From: Pseudoalteromonas sp. XI10 | GTDB taxonomy: Bacteria > Pseudomonadota > Gammaproteobacteria > Enterobacterales > Alteromonadaceae | Reading direction: 5' to 3' | Length of the DNA: 64,000 bases | Assembly (NCBI RefSeq): GCF_001469895.1 | Contig: NZ_LOPY01000060.1 | Location: forward strand, 1 to 64,000 | Shown here: piece by piece, positions 1 through 7,400 of the stretch | Layout of the letters: each line of letters begins with the position of its first letter | How positions within the stretch are numbered: the first letter of the stretch is position 1 | The notes under the pieces: generated by a model | Database searches by the model: none | Told to the model about the DNA's origin: nothing | What the model saw: only the letters and a program-made list of their open reading frames with translations | Translations under genes and position numbers: made by a program

Positions 1-5
1 GTAAG

Positions 6-81
6 TGGCGTCCCCAAGGGGATTCGAACCCCTGTTACCGCCGTGAAAGGGCGGTGTCCTAGGCCTCTAGACGATGGGGAC
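6..81 (-). tRNA. tRNA-Glu (UUC)
   Basis: Read on the minus strand this is a 76-nt cloverleaf ending in an encoded GCCA. The anticodon stem-loop has CTTTCAC in the loop, giving anticodon UUC. The T-arm GGTTCGAATCC is intact, and the sequence is close to the E. coli tRNA-Glu as I remember it. It lies 39 bases downstream of tRNA-Ala on the same strand, so the two are probably cotranscribed from the promoter near 253-281. Confidence 0.97.
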
Positions 82-120
82 GCAGAAAACTGCAACCCTA
101 GGACAAACACTATGCAAATC

Positions 121-196
121 TGGTGGAGCTATGCGGGATCGAACCGCAGACCTCTTCGCTGCCAGCGAAGCGCTCTCCCAGCTGAGCTATAGCCCC
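121..196 (-). tRNA. tRNA-Ala (GGC)
   Basis: This is a 76-nt minus-strand cloverleaf with encoded CCA. The anticodon stem CTTCG/CGAAG encloses loop CTGGCAG, giving anticodon GGC (alanine). The acceptor stem GGGGCTA pairs with TAGCTCC, including a G-U type pair. It is the first gene of a two-tRNA unit with tRNA-Glu. Confidence 0.97.
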
Positions 197-252
197 GACT
201 TGCATACACACCACCAATTAATGTTGGTTGTGTATCGCTGAGTGCGGGGCGC

Positions 253-281
253 ATTCTATGCAGCCCCCCAAATAAAGTCAA
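253..281 (-). promoter_or_regulatory. Promoter of the tRNA-Ala/tRNA-Glu unit
   Basis: On the minus strand TTGACT (276-281) and TAGAAT (253-258) are separated by 17 bases. A GC-rich stretch, GCGCCCCGC, follows directly. That discriminator is typical of stable-RNA promoters under stringent control. Transcription would start near 245 and run through a leader containing an imperfect hairpin (about 207-235) before the mature tRNA-Ala end. Confidence 0.8.
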
Positions 282-769
282 CAGTTTTTTATCTAAGTTT
301 ATTTAAATGATTTAAATTTCAACAAGCTGACTAAATATCAATCCGTTACGGAGGTATTTTATACAAAGCGCTATCAAATTAGCTATTTTGGGCTAATTGC
401 ATTGTTGGTTTGTTATCAAAGGCTCTCTGCTTTTGAGTTTACTCTCTTAAAAAAGGTATACATTTATATGCAAAATAAAATTCGTTATTTAAAGCTTTAA
501 ATAAAACGACTTTCCCCTCCCCTGCTTTTTTTTATAGTGCTAACTAGAGTGCAATTAACTAATGCAAATTTATCGATATGAAAAAACTGTTTTAAAAATT
601 TACTGTATTCATATCATTTGGAATGATTTACCTAGGTCATAAAGCTATAGATCCAAGTCTAAATATAAGCTTATGAATATAAATTGCATATTTGTTCGCC
701 AAAAAATGCTTAAATGCCATGTCATTGTTTATAAAAGCTGCATCTAACACATTTTTACTCATTCAAGTG
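282..769. other. AT-rich intergenic stretch with no gene seen
   Basis: This stretch between the two divergent tRNA units is strongly AT-rich and has no credible reading frame with a ribosome binding site. I could not recognise an RNA gene or a terminator in it. It may serve as an UP-element or insulating spacer for the two strong stable-RNA promoters that flank it, but that is only inference. Confidence 0.5.
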
Positions 770-797
770 TTGACACATTTACAACTCTATCTATAAT
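770..797 (+). promoter_or_regulatory. Promoter of the tRNA-Val array
   Basis: A perfect -35 TTGACA (770-775) and a perfect -10 TATAAT (792-797) are 16 bases apart, followed by the GC-rich discriminator AGCGCCCC. This is the strongest sigma-70 match I noticed in the window and it sits 40 bases before the first tRNA-Val. I found no comparable promoter between the tRNA copies, so the array is probably one transcript. Confidence 0.9.
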
Positions 798-837
798 AGC
801 GCCCCACAACAACGCAGCAATGAGTTGTTTTAGATAT

Positions 838-913
838 GGGTCGTTAGCTCAGTTGGGAGAGCATCGCCCTTACAAGGCGAGGGTCACTGGTTCAAGTCCA
901 GTACGACCCACCA
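838..913 (+). tRNA. tRNA-Val (UAC), copy 1
   Basis: This is a complete 76-nt tRNA with encoded CCA. The anticodon loop CTTACAA sits in stem TCGCC/GGCGA and gives anticodon UAC (valine). It is identical in sequence to the other seven intact copies. The CCA end and the next bases form an 8-bp hairpin with the spacer (909-929). Confidence 0.98.
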
Positions 914-949
914 TTATTCCCTAATGGTGTTCATATCTAAATTCTTAAT

Positions 950-1025
950 GGGTCGTTAGCTCAGTTGGGAGAGCATCGCCCTTACAAGGCGAGGGTCACT
1001 GGTTCAAGTCCAGTACGACCCACCA
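950..1025 (+). tRNA. tRNA-Val (UAC), copy 2
   Basis: Second intact copy, identical to copy 1 over all 76 nt, after a 36-base spacer. Confidence 0.98.
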
Positions 1026-1091
1026 TTTACTTTCTCTTTATAAAGAAAGTTTCGGTGGTCCTTCCATTAAGAAATATGCTGTATGTAATAT

Positions 1092-1167
1092 GGGTCGTTA
1101 GCTCAGTTGGGAGAGCATCGCCCTTACAAGGCGAGGGTCACTGGTTCAAGTCCAGTACGACCCACCA
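1092..1167 (+). tRNA. tRNA-Val (UAC), copy 3
   Basis: Third identical copy, 66 bases after copy 2. Its CCA end pairs with the spacer through a 7-bp hairpin (1163-1181). Confidence 0.98.
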
Positions 1168-1204
1168 TTCTTAAAATGGTGTTTCATATTACAAAAATCT
1201 AAAT

Positions 1205-1280
1205 GGGTCGTTAGCTCAGTTGGGAGAGCATCGCCCTTACAAGGCGAGGGTCACTGGTTCAAGTCCAGTACGACCCACCA
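1205..1280 (+). tRNA. tRNA-Val (UAC), copy 4
   Basis: Fourth identical copy, 37 bases after copy 3. Its CACCAT end can pair with ATGGTG at 1295-1300 in the spacer. Confidence 0.98.
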
Positions 1281-1323
1281 TTAAATAAACTTTGATGGTG
1301 TTTTCATTTAGATTATTCTTCGC

Positions 1324-1399
1324 GGGTCGTTAGCTCAGTTGGGAGAGCATCGCCCTTACAAGGCGAGGGTCACTGGTTCAAGTCCAGTACGACCCACCA
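1324..1399 (+). tRNA. tRNA-Val (UAC), copy 5
   Basis: Fifth identical copy, 43 bases after copy 4. Confidence 0.98.
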
Positions 1400-1451
1400 T
1401 TTACTTTTTAAAGCAAAAAGCTAAAAATGGTAGCGAAGAAAAAGATTATAT

Positions 1452-1527
1452 GGGTCGTTAGCTCAGTTGGGAGAGCATCGCCCTTACAAGGCGAGGGTCA
1501 CTGGTTCAAGTCCAGTACGACCCACCA
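1452..1527 (+). tRNA. tRNA-Val (UAC), copy 6
   Basis: Sixth identical copy. It is followed by the first decayed tRNA-Val fragment (1543-1603) rather than directly by another intact gene. Confidence 0.98.
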
Positions 1528-1542
1528 TTACTTTTTGAAGCA

Positions 1543-1603
1543 AAGAGCATCGCAACTCTTTACAACGAAAAGGCTCGGTGGTTAAGTTCAGTAAGACCAA
1601 CCA
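1543..1603 (+). pseudogene. Decayed tRNA-Val fragment A
   Basis: The stretch starts at the D-arm/anticodon-side remnant AGAGCATCGC, keeps CTTTACAA of the anticodon loop, and ends in a mutated T-arm and acceptor (GTTAAGTTCAGTAAGACCAACCA). The 5' acceptor strand and D-stem are missing, so it cannot fold as a tRNA. It is repeated almost exactly as fragment C, 284 bases downstream. Confidence 0.85.
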
Positions 1604-1626
1604 TTTAATCTTAAAAATTTATATGT

Positions 1627-1702
1627 GGGTCGTTAGCTCAGTTGGGAGAGCATCGCCCTTACAAGGCGAGGGTCACTGGTTCAAGTCCAGTACGACCCAC
1701 CA
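1627..1702 (+). tRNA. tRNA-Val (UAC), copy 7
   Basis: Seventh identical intact copy, inside duplicated segment unit 1 and preceded by decayed fragment A. Confidence 0.98.
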
Positions 1703-1751
1703 CATATAAACACTTCATTAAATACTTCCTTGTTTTGTTTCTAAATTAAAA

Positions 1752-1811
1752 AAGCATCGCCATTCTTTACAAAACACAGGCTCGATAGTTCAAGTCCAGT
1801 ACGACCCACCA
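1752..1811 (+). pseudogene. Decayed tRNA-Val fragment B
   Basis: This fragment keeps the full tRNA-Val 3' strand (TTCAAGTCCAGTACGACCCACCA), but its 5' half is reduced to AGCATCGCC and the anticodon region is rearranged to ATTCTTTACAAAACACAGG. The 5' acceptor strand is absent. Bases 1721-1811 recur with two changes at 2101-2191. Confidence 0.88.
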
Positions 1812-1826
1812 TTACTTTTTGAAGCA

Positions 1827-1887
1827 AAGAGCATCGCAACTCTTTACAACGAAAAGGCTCGGTGGTTAAGTTCAGTAAGACCAACCA
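1827..1887 (+). pseudogene. Decayed tRNA-Val fragment C
   Basis: Identical to fragment A (1543-1603), carried by the segmental duplication. The anticodon-loop core CTTTACAA and a degraded 3' strand ending in ACCAACCA are recognisable. The 5' half is missing. Confidence 0.85.
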
Positions 1888-1911
1888 TTTAATCTTAAAA
1901 AATTTATATGT

Positions 1912-1987
1912 GGGTCGTTAGCTCAGTTGGGAGAGCATCGCCCTTACAAGGCGAGGGTCACTGGTTCAAGTCCAGTACGACCCACCA
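1912..1987 (+). tRNA. tRNA-Val (UAC), copy 8
   Basis: Eighth and last intact copy, identical to the others, inside duplication unit 2. Downstream the array continues only as decayed fragments D and E. Confidence 0.98.
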
Positions 1988-2023
1988 CATATAAAACCTC
2001 CTTATTTTATGTATAGTTTTCAA

Positions 2024-2083
2024 AAGCATCGCCATTCTTTACAAAACACAGGCTCGATGGTTCAAGTCCAGTACGACCCACCA
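2024..2083 (+). pseudogene. Decayed tRNA-Val fragment D
   Basis: Same layout as fragment B: AGCATCGCC, then a rearranged anticodon region, then an intact T-arm, acceptor 3' strand and CCA. The matching 5' acceptor strand is absent. Confidence 0.88.
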
Positions 2084-2131
2084 CATATAGCATTTCATCT
2101 AATACTTCCTTGTTTTGTTTCTAAATTAAAA

Positions 2132-2191
2132 AAGCATCGCCACTCTTTACAAAACACAGGCTCGATGGTTCAAGTCCAGTACGACCCACCA
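2132..2191 (+). pseudogene. Decayed tRNA-Val fragment E
   Basis: Third fragment of the B/D type. Together with its upstream flank (2101-2191) it is a near copy of 1721-1811, differing at two positions. It ends the array just before the 14-bp tandem repeat. Confidence 0.88.
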
Positions 2192-2203
2192 CATATAACA
2201 ATC

Positions 2204-2273
2204 ACTTCTAAAATCTAACTTCTAAAATCTAACTTCTAAAATCTAACTTCTAAAATCTAACTTCTAATATCTA
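2204..2273 (+). repeat. Five tandem copies of a 14-bp unit
   Basis: Unit ACTTCTAAAATCTA is repeated head to tail at 2204, 2218, 2232, 2246 and 2260. The last unit differs by one base (AATATCTA). It lies at the end of the tRNA-Val array and shows no hairpin potential. A replication-slippage origin is likely. Confidence 0.95.
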
Positions 2274-2403
2274 TCACTCACTACTCCCTTTATTGATATA
2301 ACCCAAAGCGAAACTTTAAATCATTGCAAAAGCTGTAATTTGCCTTGTCAGCAGCTAGACTGTTTATTATAGTCATCGTTAATGTCACTTAGTCGCAAGT
2401 CCA

Positions 2404-4038
2404 ATGCCTGCAAAGATTTTTTCGAAAGCCAAAATTTTAATAGTTGAAGAGCAGCCACTTGCTCAAAGCTATATGAAACAGTCCTTAGAGGGATTGGGGT
2501 TTCGTCAGTTGCGTTTTGCAGAGCATGCAATTGCAGCAAAAGAACAATGTCAAATTGAGCAATTTGATCTCATCGTTTGTTCATTTAACCTTAGTAAACA
2601 TCAAGATGGTTATCAGCTTTATGAAGAGCTGAAAACTAAACGTCTTATAAAAAACTCTACCGGCTTTATTTTTATTTCAGCTGAAACAAGCGGCTCGTTA
2701 GTTCACAGTGTACTCGAGCTACAACCAGATGATTTCTTAGTTAAACCCTTTACAATTAACGAATTAAAAAATCGTATTGAAAAAGTGTTATTGCGCAAAA
2801 GTAACCTACATCAAATTTATCAACTTATTGATGATGGGAATGACTCCAAAGCAATTAAACAAATTGATACCTTGCTGCAAAACAAAGGTAATAGTTACAG
2901 CGCCATTCTATTGAGATTAAAAGGCGACGCCCTACTTCGCCTTAAGCGCTTTGAAGATGCCAAAACATTTTTTAAATCAGTGCTCGATATTCAAAAATTT
3001 ACTTGGGCAAAAGTTGGGTTAGTCGAAGCGCTTATTGCTAATAATGAACATACCCTAGCACACCGCATGCTTAAGACGATGTTGCAGCGCAGTGAAACGA
3101 GACTAGTTGCTCTTGATTTACTGGGTCGATTAGAAATAAAACTCAATAAGTTTGATGAAGCTCAGGACTTTTTTAGTAAAGCTGTTGAGATTGCCCCACG
3201 TAACATTGACCGTCAAAAAGCCTTGAGTCATGTATCATTGCTTAATCATGATTATGAAAAGAACTATTTAACTCAAAAAGATATTGCCAGTTACGCAAAG
3301 CACTCAATTCACGATAACCCTGATATATATTTAAATGCGGCGCGCGCAGGGATTGATTTTGCTTTAACAACGGATCAAACCGATCAAGTTAATCGTATTT
3401 CAAGGCAGACAAACCAGTACTTAAGTGATTTAAAAAAGCAGTTTCCGAATAGTAATAATCAAACACAAATTGATGTTCTCAATGCGCGTTTGCATTACTT
3501 AAAGGATGAACATCAAAAGGCTAAAGCACTTATCAATCAACTTGATGAAAGCGACACTCAAATTCGTTCAGTAGATGGTGCGCTCGATAAAGCGAAAGCG
3601 TTTCATGAGCTTGGTTTTCACAACAAAGCGCAGATGCTGTTTAACCAAATAATAACTCACTGTGAACGCCACCCATCGGTTAGCGATCCGGTGTATTTAC
3701 GTTACATTCAACAACAACAAACTGAACGACGAGATATTAAACTCGGGCCTAAAGAGCTCAATAACCATGCTGTAACACAGTTTAATAAAGGTCAGCTCAA
3801 TACCGCACTTGAAGCCTTCACCCAAGCATTTAGGATCATGCCTAAAAATGCCAGCATCGCTTTAAACCTACTGCAATGTTTATTCGATACTAATAACCAA
3901 GGCCAATCATTTAATTTAGCGCTGGCGAAAAAATGTTTTGCCTTGCTAGATGCGCAAACATTAGAGGATGAACAAGCAATCCGCTTTGAAAAAATTAAAG
4001 CCCTGGCTGCAAAGTTAAAAATTAAGCTTGCTGAGTAA
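2404..4038 (+). CDS. Receiver-TPR protein with a degenerate phosphorylation site
   Basis: 544 aa. Residues about 8-130 read as a CheY-like receiver domain (ILIVEE at the start; LVKPF with the conserved lysine near the end). The rest is helical with TPR-like repeats, clearest around residues 150-290 and 455-500. There is no DNA-binding or enzymatic output domain. By alignment with CheY-type sequences the phospho-acceptor aspartate is Ser60 (DLIVCS), while the acidic pair is present as Glu15-Glu16. The gene starts an operon: the solute-binding protein begins 6 bases after its stop and a hybrid kinase follows. REC-TPR proteins such as V. cholerae VieB are known to restrain a partner kinase rather than bind DNA, so a similar adaptor role is a reasonable inference. 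The start is the first ATG in frame. Confidence 0.85.
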   Translation: MPAKIFSKAKILIVEEQPLAQSYMKQSLEGLGFRQLRFAEHAIAAKEQCQIEQFDLIVCSFNLSKHQDGYQLYEELKTKRLIKNSTGFIFISAETSGSLVHSVLELQPDDFLVKPFTINELKNRIEKVLLRKSNLHQIYQLIDDGNDSKAIKQIDTLLQNKGNSYSAILLRLKGDALLRLKRFEDAKTFFKSVLDIQKFTWAKVGLVEALIANNEHTLAHRMLKTMLQRSETRLVALDLLGRLEIKLNKFDEAQDFFSKAVEIAPRNIDRQKALSHVSLLNHDYEKNYLTQKDIASYAKHSIHDNPDIYLNAARAGIDFALTTDQTDQVNRISRQTNQYLSDLKKQFPNSNNQTQIDVLNARLHYLKDEHQKAKALINQLDESDTQIRSVDGALDKAKAFHELGFHNKAQMLFNQIITHCERHPSVSDPVYLRYIQQQQTERRDIKLGPKELNNHAVTQFNKGQLNTALEAFTQAFRIMPKNASIALNLLQCLFDTNNQGQSFNLALAKKCFALLDAQTLEDEQAIRFEKIKALAAKLKIKLAE

Positions 4039-4044
4039 TCGCGT

Positions 4045-5421
4045 ATGGCATCTTCTTTGTTTAAATTTAAAAAGCCCCTCCTAAGCGTTGCGCTTTTATT
4101 CTTTTGCCAATACAGCTTTGCCTCAGCAACATTACAACATTGGCAACAAGCCAGTATCAATTGGCAAAGTAAAGCAGGTAGCCATATCAACATTTTGGCT
4201 GATGAGCAGCCTGCATTTATGGCGTTAAAACCCTACATTCCTTTATTTGAGCAGCTAACAGGAATTTCTGTTGGCTTTCATGCTTTAGAACAATCACAAA
4301 TGCGTGTTCGTCGCCATCAAGATTTAAGCGAGGCTTCAGGGCTTTACGATGTACTGCCGATGGGGATTACCTTTTTAGGTGAAGCGCAAAGCCAAGGCTG
4401 GATTGAGCCTTTGCAGCCTTACATTGATAACCAAAAACTGACAGACAAAACTTGGTATCAGTTAGAAGACATTAGTGAGCGAAGCCTAGCGCTTTGTAAA
4501 ATTGATAACACGCTATATTCGTTACCATTTGATTTTTCTGCGCCGATTTATTTTTATCGCAAAGATCTTTTCGAACGTTTTAACTTAGCAGTTCCCGATA
4601 CCTACGAGCAACTACAAGCAACCAAAGTTAAGTTACAACGGGAAATCGACCGCACACCTTCTTTAAATGGAATGCATGCATTTGCCTCACGTACGTTGCC
4701 GGGTGCAGGATTAAACACTTGGACTGTATTACCTGTTATGCGTGCTTATGGCGCTGAAGTTATCGACGCGCAGGGCCGGTCAGTTTTTAATAGCCCTGAA
4801 ACGGCACAAAGCCTTCAAGTGTATCGCGACCTAGTAACAGGGTTCGGCAATCCAGATAACAGCCGCTTACTGCATTTTTATGAAATTCGTCGCCTGTTTA
4901 AAGAAGGCCGCCTTGCCTCGGCCTTTTTGGCTTCTCATTTTTATAATGAAATAGATACCGCCGAAGAGTCAGATATTTGGAATAAATGGGAAGCTGCCCC
5001 CTTACCTGCAGGTCCAATCGCCAGAGAAACATCTCCTTGGGCATGGGCATTTGCAATTAATAGCAAATCAACTAACAAAGATGCTGCATGGTTATTTATT
5101 CAATGGGCAACCAGTGAGCAGACCGCCGCACTACTTAGTACAGGTGGCTCACCGCCTAGACAAAAAGTGTGGCACGAGAAGCTGTTTACTCTAGTAAACA
5201 AACCTGGCTTTAATAAAGCCATGTTATGGGTGTTTGAGCATGCAACGCCTGATCGCCTTCAGGCTGGCATGGTCGAGTTTCCGGTTATTGGCGAAATTAT
5301 TTCGCAAACCTTTAGCCAAATTTTCTATGGTGCAGATATAAAACAATCAATCAAAAGCACAGACGCAAAAATTAACGCTAATATGCAAGCATTAAAAGTA
5401 CGGAGCAATATTGAGCAATGA
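4045..5421 (+). CDS. Periplasmic solute-binding protein (ABC sugar-binding type)
   Basis: 458 aa with an N-terminal signal peptide (basic FKFKKP, hydrophobic core, cleavage probably after FASA). The mature part looks like a type-1 extracellular solute-binding protein of the MalE/UgpB kind, with an early motif around INILADEQP and a late AWLFIQWATS. Such proteins usually feed an ABC permease, but no permease or ATPase gene is near. Instead its stop overlaps the start of a hybrid histidine kinase (ATGA, 5418-5421), and it follows a receiver-TPR gene by 6 bases. The context suggests a ligand-sensing partner for the kinase, in the manner of LuxP with LuxQ; that is inference. Confidence 0.85.
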   Translation: MASSLFKFKKPLLSVALLFFCQYSFASATLQHWQQASINWQSKAGSHINILADEQPAFMALKPYIPLFEQLTGISVGFHALEQSQMRVRRHQDLSEASGLYDVLPMGITFLGEAQSQGWIEPLQPYIDNQKLTDKTWYQLEDISERSLALCKIDNTLYSLPFDFSAPIYFYRKDLFERFNLAVPDTYEQLQATKVKLQREIDRTPSLNGMHAFASRTLPGAGLNTWTVLPVMRAYGAEVIDAQGRSVFNSPETAQSLQVYRDLVTGFGNPDNSRLLHFYEIRRLFKEGRLASAFLASHFYNEIDTAEESDIWNKWEAAPLPAGPIARETSPWAWAFAINSKSTNKDAAWLFIQWATSEQTAALLSTGGSPPRQKVWHEKLFTLVNKPGFNKAMLWVFEHATPDRLQAGMVEFPVIGEIISQTFSQIFYGADIKQSIKSTDAKINANMQALKVRSNIEQ

Positions 5422-7367
5422 GAATTAGTATTGCCCACAAAATTTTAATGATCATTGGCTTTACCATTACCCTTATTTTAGGGGCAAGTACGTCGTTGCA
5501 TGTAATGGAGCTTAAAGAGCAAACACTTTTGAACATGAGTGAAAAAGCCGATGCGATTGTCTCGCCCATGTTGTCAGAAATAAACAGCCTCACACAAGAC
5601 AATACCGTGGGAAGTTGGGTGCTTAAAATTCAGGGTCTTACCCTAAAGAACATTTTAAAAAATAATACTTTTGATGATTTAAAGACGATTTACTTTATCG
5701 ACCAAAATAACTTTATCGCCGCCCACCCGGATAACAGTAAAGTCGATACCCTAGAAACTAACCAAGTGCTGCTAAAACAGCTCAATCCTAAGCATAATGT
5801 CATTGTAGCCATGGAGCAGCAATATGTTGTTGCTGTGCCAATTAGCAACTTTCAGGGCGAAAATATCGGTTACGTTATGGTGAGTTTTTCAGATAAAGAC
5901 TTAGCGTTAAAGACTAAATCGATTATTAGTAATGCGGTTTCGCTGTTTGCTATTTACCTGTTAACCGCACTTATCATCGCTTATATCATTATTCGCCGTA
6001 TTATTTTACAACCCATTGATCAGCTCGTGGAGTTTTCTCATGCAGTGACCACAGGTGATTTAAACTGCCCTATTAATATAAAAAGCCAAGATGAAATAGG
6101 TACCCTCGCCAGTGGCTTTAAAATGATGCGTGCTGCGGTTAGACAACAGATCAACAGCATGCATGAACAACATAGCTTGCTTGAAGACACAGTTGCAAAG
6201 CGCACTCAAGAGTACCTTGATGCTAAAGAACAAGCTGAGCAATCAAATCAGGCCAAAAGTCGCTTTTTAGCTAATATGTCTCACGAATTAAGAACTCCGC
6301 TCAATGCAGTGCTAGGTTTTAGCCAATTACTACAAGATAGCGAAACAGATAAAAATAAGCGTCGTTACTTAGAAGCAATATCAATCTCTGGTAATTCACT
6401 GCTTAATGTATTAAATGACATTCTCGATTTATCAAAAATCGATGCTGGTAAAATGCAACTCGATATTGAGCGTGTAGAAATCCCTAAAATGTGCCATGAG
6501 CTTAATATGATGTTTTTACAACTCAGTGCACAAAAGGATCTCGACTTACAAATAAGCTCTCATCCTGAGTTAACAACCCCAGTGTTACTTGATAGCAATA
6601 AAGTGCGCCAAGTACTAACCAACTTAATCAGTAATGCCATTAAGTTCACTGCACAAGGCAGTGTTAAAGTGTATTTTGATTTTAAAGCCCACGATGACAA
6701 CAGCAATATTGATATCAAAATTCATGTCACAGACACAGGTAAAGGTATTCCTAAAGATCAACAAGATCTTATTTTTAATGATTTTGAACAAGTACAAGGC
6801 CAACGTAGTTCGGAGTTTGGTGGAACGGGATTAGGTCTTGCGATTTCACTGCGTTTTATCAAGCTAATGGGTGGTGAGTTATCGGTGATCAGCGATAAAG
6901 ATAAAGGCAGTGAGTTTATTGTGTCTTTACCAAATGTTGAATTAGCTGAATCTAAAAATGAAGTGAAACATCGTAACTACCCCGCTATTTCGAGCTACCA
7001 CTTTAATCCTGCTCGAATTTTGATTGTTGATGATATTCCCTACAACCGTGACTATTTAGAGTCCTTTTTATCGCGCTGGAGCTTTACCGTAGACACGGCT
7101 ATCAATGGTGAAGATGCCCTTAAAAAAATTGAGCAGCATCAGCCTGATTTAATCATCATGGATTTAAAAATGCCGGTGATGGGCGGATTAGAAGCAAGTC
7201 AGTTAATTCGCAGTGATGATCGCTTCAAGCATATTCCAATCATTGCGGTTACAGCATCGGTATTAAAAGATGATAAGGCGCAATCCAGTATTTTGACAGA
7301 CTATATAATTAGTAAGCCAATTCACCGTGAGCACCTTATTTTCATCATTGCTCAATACTTAGATTAG
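5418..7367 (+). CDS. Hybrid sensor histidine kinase
   Basis: 649 aa inner-membrane kinase. A first membrane helix (about 8-25) precedes a periplasmic sensor region of about 140 residues. A second helix (about 172-192), a HAMP linker and a short coiled coil follow. The HisKA domain has phospho-acceptor His289 in MSHELRTPLN. The ATPase domain has the N box (NLISNAIKF), DTGKGIP and GGTGLGLAIS. A C-terminal receiver (from about residue 533) has ILIVDD, the phospho-acceptor Asp in IIMDLKMP and the lysine in ISKPI. It overlaps the solute-binding gene by 4 bases and is the last gene of the operon. No separate output regulator is encoded beside it, so phosphoryl groups may pass to a distant partner. 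Confidence 0.93.
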   Translation: MRISIAHKILMIIGFTITLILGASTSLHVMELKEQTLLNMSEKADAIVSPMLSEINSLTQDNTVGSWVLKIQGLTLKNILKNNTFDDLKTIYFIDQNNFIAAHPDNSKVDTLETNQVLLKQLNPKHNVIVAMEQQYVVAVPISNFQGENIGYVMVSFSDKDLALKTKSIISNAVSLFAIYLLTALIIAYIIIRRIILQPIDQLVEFSHAVTTGDLNCPINIKSQDEIGTLASGFKMMRAAVRQQINSMHEQHSLLEDTVAKRTQEYLDAKEQAEQSNQAKSRFLANMSHELRTPLNAVLGFSQLLQDSETDKNKRRYLEAISISGNSLLNVLNDILDLSKIDAGKMQLDIERVEIPKMCHELNMMFLQLSAQKDLDLQISSHPELTTPVLLDSNKVRQVLTNLISNAIKFTAQGSVKVYFDFKAHDDNSNIDIKIHVTDTGKGIPKDQQDLIFNDFEQVQGQRSSEFGGTGLGLAISLRFIKLMGGELSVISDKDKGSEFIVSLPNVELAESKNEVKHRNYPAISSYHFNPARILIVDDIPYNRDYLESFLSRWSFTVDTAINGEDALKKIEQHQPDLIIMDLKMPVMGGLEASQLIRSDDRFKHIPIIAVTASVLKDDKAQSSILTDYIISKPIHREHLIFIIAQYLD

Positions 7368-7380
7368 GTAGAGATTAGAC

Positions 7381-7400
7381 ACGCATTAGTTGCGTTTTTT
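7381..7400 (+). terminator. Possible terminator of the kinase operon
   Basis: A short hairpin ACGCA-TTAGT-TGCGT (7381-7395) is followed by a T run and lies 14 bases after the kinase stop. It overlaps the last codons of the convergent msrB gene. The stem is only 5 bp, so this is tentative. Confidence 0.45.

Larger units (their letters stand above)
1504..1710 (+). repeat. Segmental duplication, unit 1
   Basis: This roughly 207-base segment runs from the T-arm of tRNA-Val copy 6 through fragment A to just past tRNA-Val copy 7. It recurs at 1788-1995, with one extra A in the second copy as the only difference I see. The near-identity points to recent unequal recombination between tRNA copies. 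Confidence 0.9.
1788..1995 (+). repeat. Segmental duplication, unit 2
   Basis: Second copy of the segment at 1504-1710, containing decayed fragment C and intact tRNA-Val copy 8. The homopolymer at about 1897-1902 has one more A than in unit 1. Beyond CACATATAAA the two copies diverge completely. Confidence 0.9.

Noticed and set aside
965..1174. Open frames over the tRNA-Val array (also 2009-2218)
   Set aside because: They translate tRNA sequence repeated in the array and have no coding features.
3792..4193. 133-codon minus-strand frame
   Set aside because: It is antisense to the end of the receiver-TPR gene and the start of the solute-binding gene, both of which have clear domains.
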